Shown in pieces: positions 35,503 through 36,222 of a stretch of 36,222 nt of DNA; position 1 is the first letter of the stretch, and every line of letters starts with the position of its first letter. Both the position numbers and the translations under genes were made by a program. The notes under the pieces are model-generated. The model did no database searches. It was not told the DNA's origin and was given only the letters and a program-made list of their open reading frames with translations. The stretch comes from a virus, in IMG/VR virus record IMGVR_UViG_3300008108_005838, positions 1-36,222 of that record. The stretch is one strand, 5' to 3'.

Positions 35503-36222
35503 ATGCCAAGAGTTCCTGTTATCTCAAAAGACGGAAAGCCGTTAATGCCCACCAAACCCAGTCGGGCCAGACGGTGGATTAAGGAAGGAAAAGCTATCGG
35601 TAAATTCAACGACTTAGATATTTTCTATGTCCAGTTAATCTCCGAGCCTTCCGATAGTAAAACCCAACCGATTGCTATTGGTATTGACCCGGGTAAATTA
35701 TTCTCTGGAATCGGTGTTCAATCTTCTCTTTTCACTCTCTGGAAAGCTCACTTAGAACTTCCTTTTAAAAGAATAAGAGAACGAATGGATAATAGGCGAT
35801 TAATGCGACGGGGCAGAAGGGGACGACGGATCAACCGCCACATTCCTTTTAAGTCACGGGCGCATCGTCAAGAACGATTCTCTAACAGAAGAAAAGCTAA
35901 GTTGGCTCCCTCAATCAGAGCTAATCGTCAACTTGAACTTCGAGTCGTTTCCGAACTAACTAAAATCTATCCAATTACTGACATTTACTTTGAGTATGTC
36001 AAAGCCGATGTTGATTTAACTTCTGGTAGAAAAGGGGCTAAGTCTGGAAAAGGTTTCTCGCCGGTTATGGTTGGACAAAAATGGGCTATTGAGCAACTGT
36101 CTCAGTTTGCAACAGTCCATACTCGCTTTGGTTGGCAAACCTCTAATCTCAGAAAACATTTGCGACTAGAAAAGTCTAAAAATAAAGCAGAACAATCACC
36201 CGAAAGTCATGCTAACGATGGA
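35503..36222 (+). CDS. isrB: IsrB-type RNA-guided nuclease (RuvC without HNH), 5' part
   Basis: The first 240 codons are in the window; the gene runs off the edge. N-terminal PLMP domain (VPVISKDGKPLMPTKPSRAR), RuvC-I GIDPGKLFSGIGVQ, an Arg-rich bridge helix (NRRLMRRGRRGRRINRHIPF), RuvC-II DIYFEYVKADVDL, then directly GFSPVMVGQKWAIEQLSQFA, GWQTSNLRKHLRLEKSKNKA and the RuvC-III-like ESHANDG. In IscB an HNH domain stands between RuvC-II and III; here there is no room for one, as in IsrB, which nicks one DNA strand. AAGGATTATCTCCT gives the ribosome site. Guest-type composition. Confidence 0.8.
   Translation, partial: MPRVPVISKDGKPLMPTKPSRARRWIKEGKAIGKFNDLDIFYVQLISEPSDSKTQPIAIGIDPGKLFSGIGVQSSLFTLWKAHLELPFKRIRERMDNRRLMRRGRRGRRINRHIPFKSRAHRQERFSNRRKAKLAPSIRANRQLELRVVSELTKIYPITDIYFEYVKADVDLTSGRKGAKSGKGFSPVMVGQKWAIEQLSQFATVHTRFGWQTSNLRKHLRLEKSKNKAEQSPESHANDG

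Noticed and set aside
16854-36222. Search for a DGR template repeat or reverse transcriptase in the window
   Set aside because: No noncoding A-rich copy of the variable regions and no YxDD-bearing reverse transcriptase frame was seen. All copies with the TGCCGTTC or GGTTTTCGGGT signature lie at the ends of FGE genes.

Overview
The window reads as part of a large cyanobacterial phage, or a phage-like mobile element, that has taken up a great deal of cyanobacterial-type accessory DNA. Evidence for a phage: a minus-strand tail-fibre gene block (12120-14877) with the GLSAYQVALSNGF/GTEQDWLESL tail-fibre signature and a collagen-like PPGPPGPP stretch, two tRNA genes, many short overlapping genes with start/stop overlaps, a BRO-N-like protein, an HNH endonuclease and a calcineurin-type phosphatase. 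Evidence for a cyanobacterial host: TTATCAG heptad repeats, arrays of FGE-sulfatase-type hypervariable proteins, an IsrB/HEARO element, and a CRISPR-repeat-like unit of the TCCCTA..TAGGGATTGAAAC type familiar from cyanobacteria. No rRNA or housekeeping gene is present.

Two kinds of DNA alternate. The phage core (about 1560-11720 and 27410-34915) is rich in GGCC, CTAG and AUA codons and has tightly packed genes. The guest DNA (1-1580, most of 11740-27410, 31490-32470, 33210-33710, 34920-36222) is more AT-rich, nearly lacks GGCC, and most of its cistrons start behind an AGGAGTAAA-like ribosome site preceded by TTATCAG repeats.

Layout: 1-1577 duplicated small genes of the cassette type. 1559-5888 a plus-strand run of small unknown genes, including a multi-pass membrane protein and a tandem paralogue pair. 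5904-6590 HNH endonuclease (minus). 6580-9710 is mostly non-coding and strongly structured: a promoter followed by three stem-loops sharing one apical motif, twin hairpins, and a perfect sigma-70-type promoter firing leftward into a roughly 550-nt structured RNA candidate that contains a lone CRISPR-repeat-like unit and a 27-bp helix; two tRNA(CAU) genes follow. 10793-11719 is a PD-(D/E)XK-like protein. 12120-14877 is the tail-fibre block. 14926-16797 holds unknown genes, one with a probable frameshift. 16854-22172 is an array of seven FGE-sulfatase/C-type-lectin-fold genes, one broken, whose 3' ends vary in the NNC/NNT codon pattern left by diversity-generating retroelement (DGR) mutagenesis. 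22220-27427 contains further cassette genes, including two pentapeptide-repeat proteins. 27414-31488 returns to phage genes, including a large protein with polymerase-like motifs. 31485-32426 is an eighth hypervariable gene inserted between two copies of a 62-bp phage sequence. 33706-34860 is a phosphatase, and from 34950 there is an IsrB nuclease gene with its upstream omega-RNA and a CRISPR-like string of degenerate repeats; the gene runs off the window.

The likely theme is adaptability: many C-terminally diversified display proteins next to tail genes, and a noncoding zone that may act on host defence. No reverse transcriptase and no DGR template repeat were found in the window, so diversification would have to be driven from elsewhere. 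All function calls rest on reading motifs by eye; no database search was possible.
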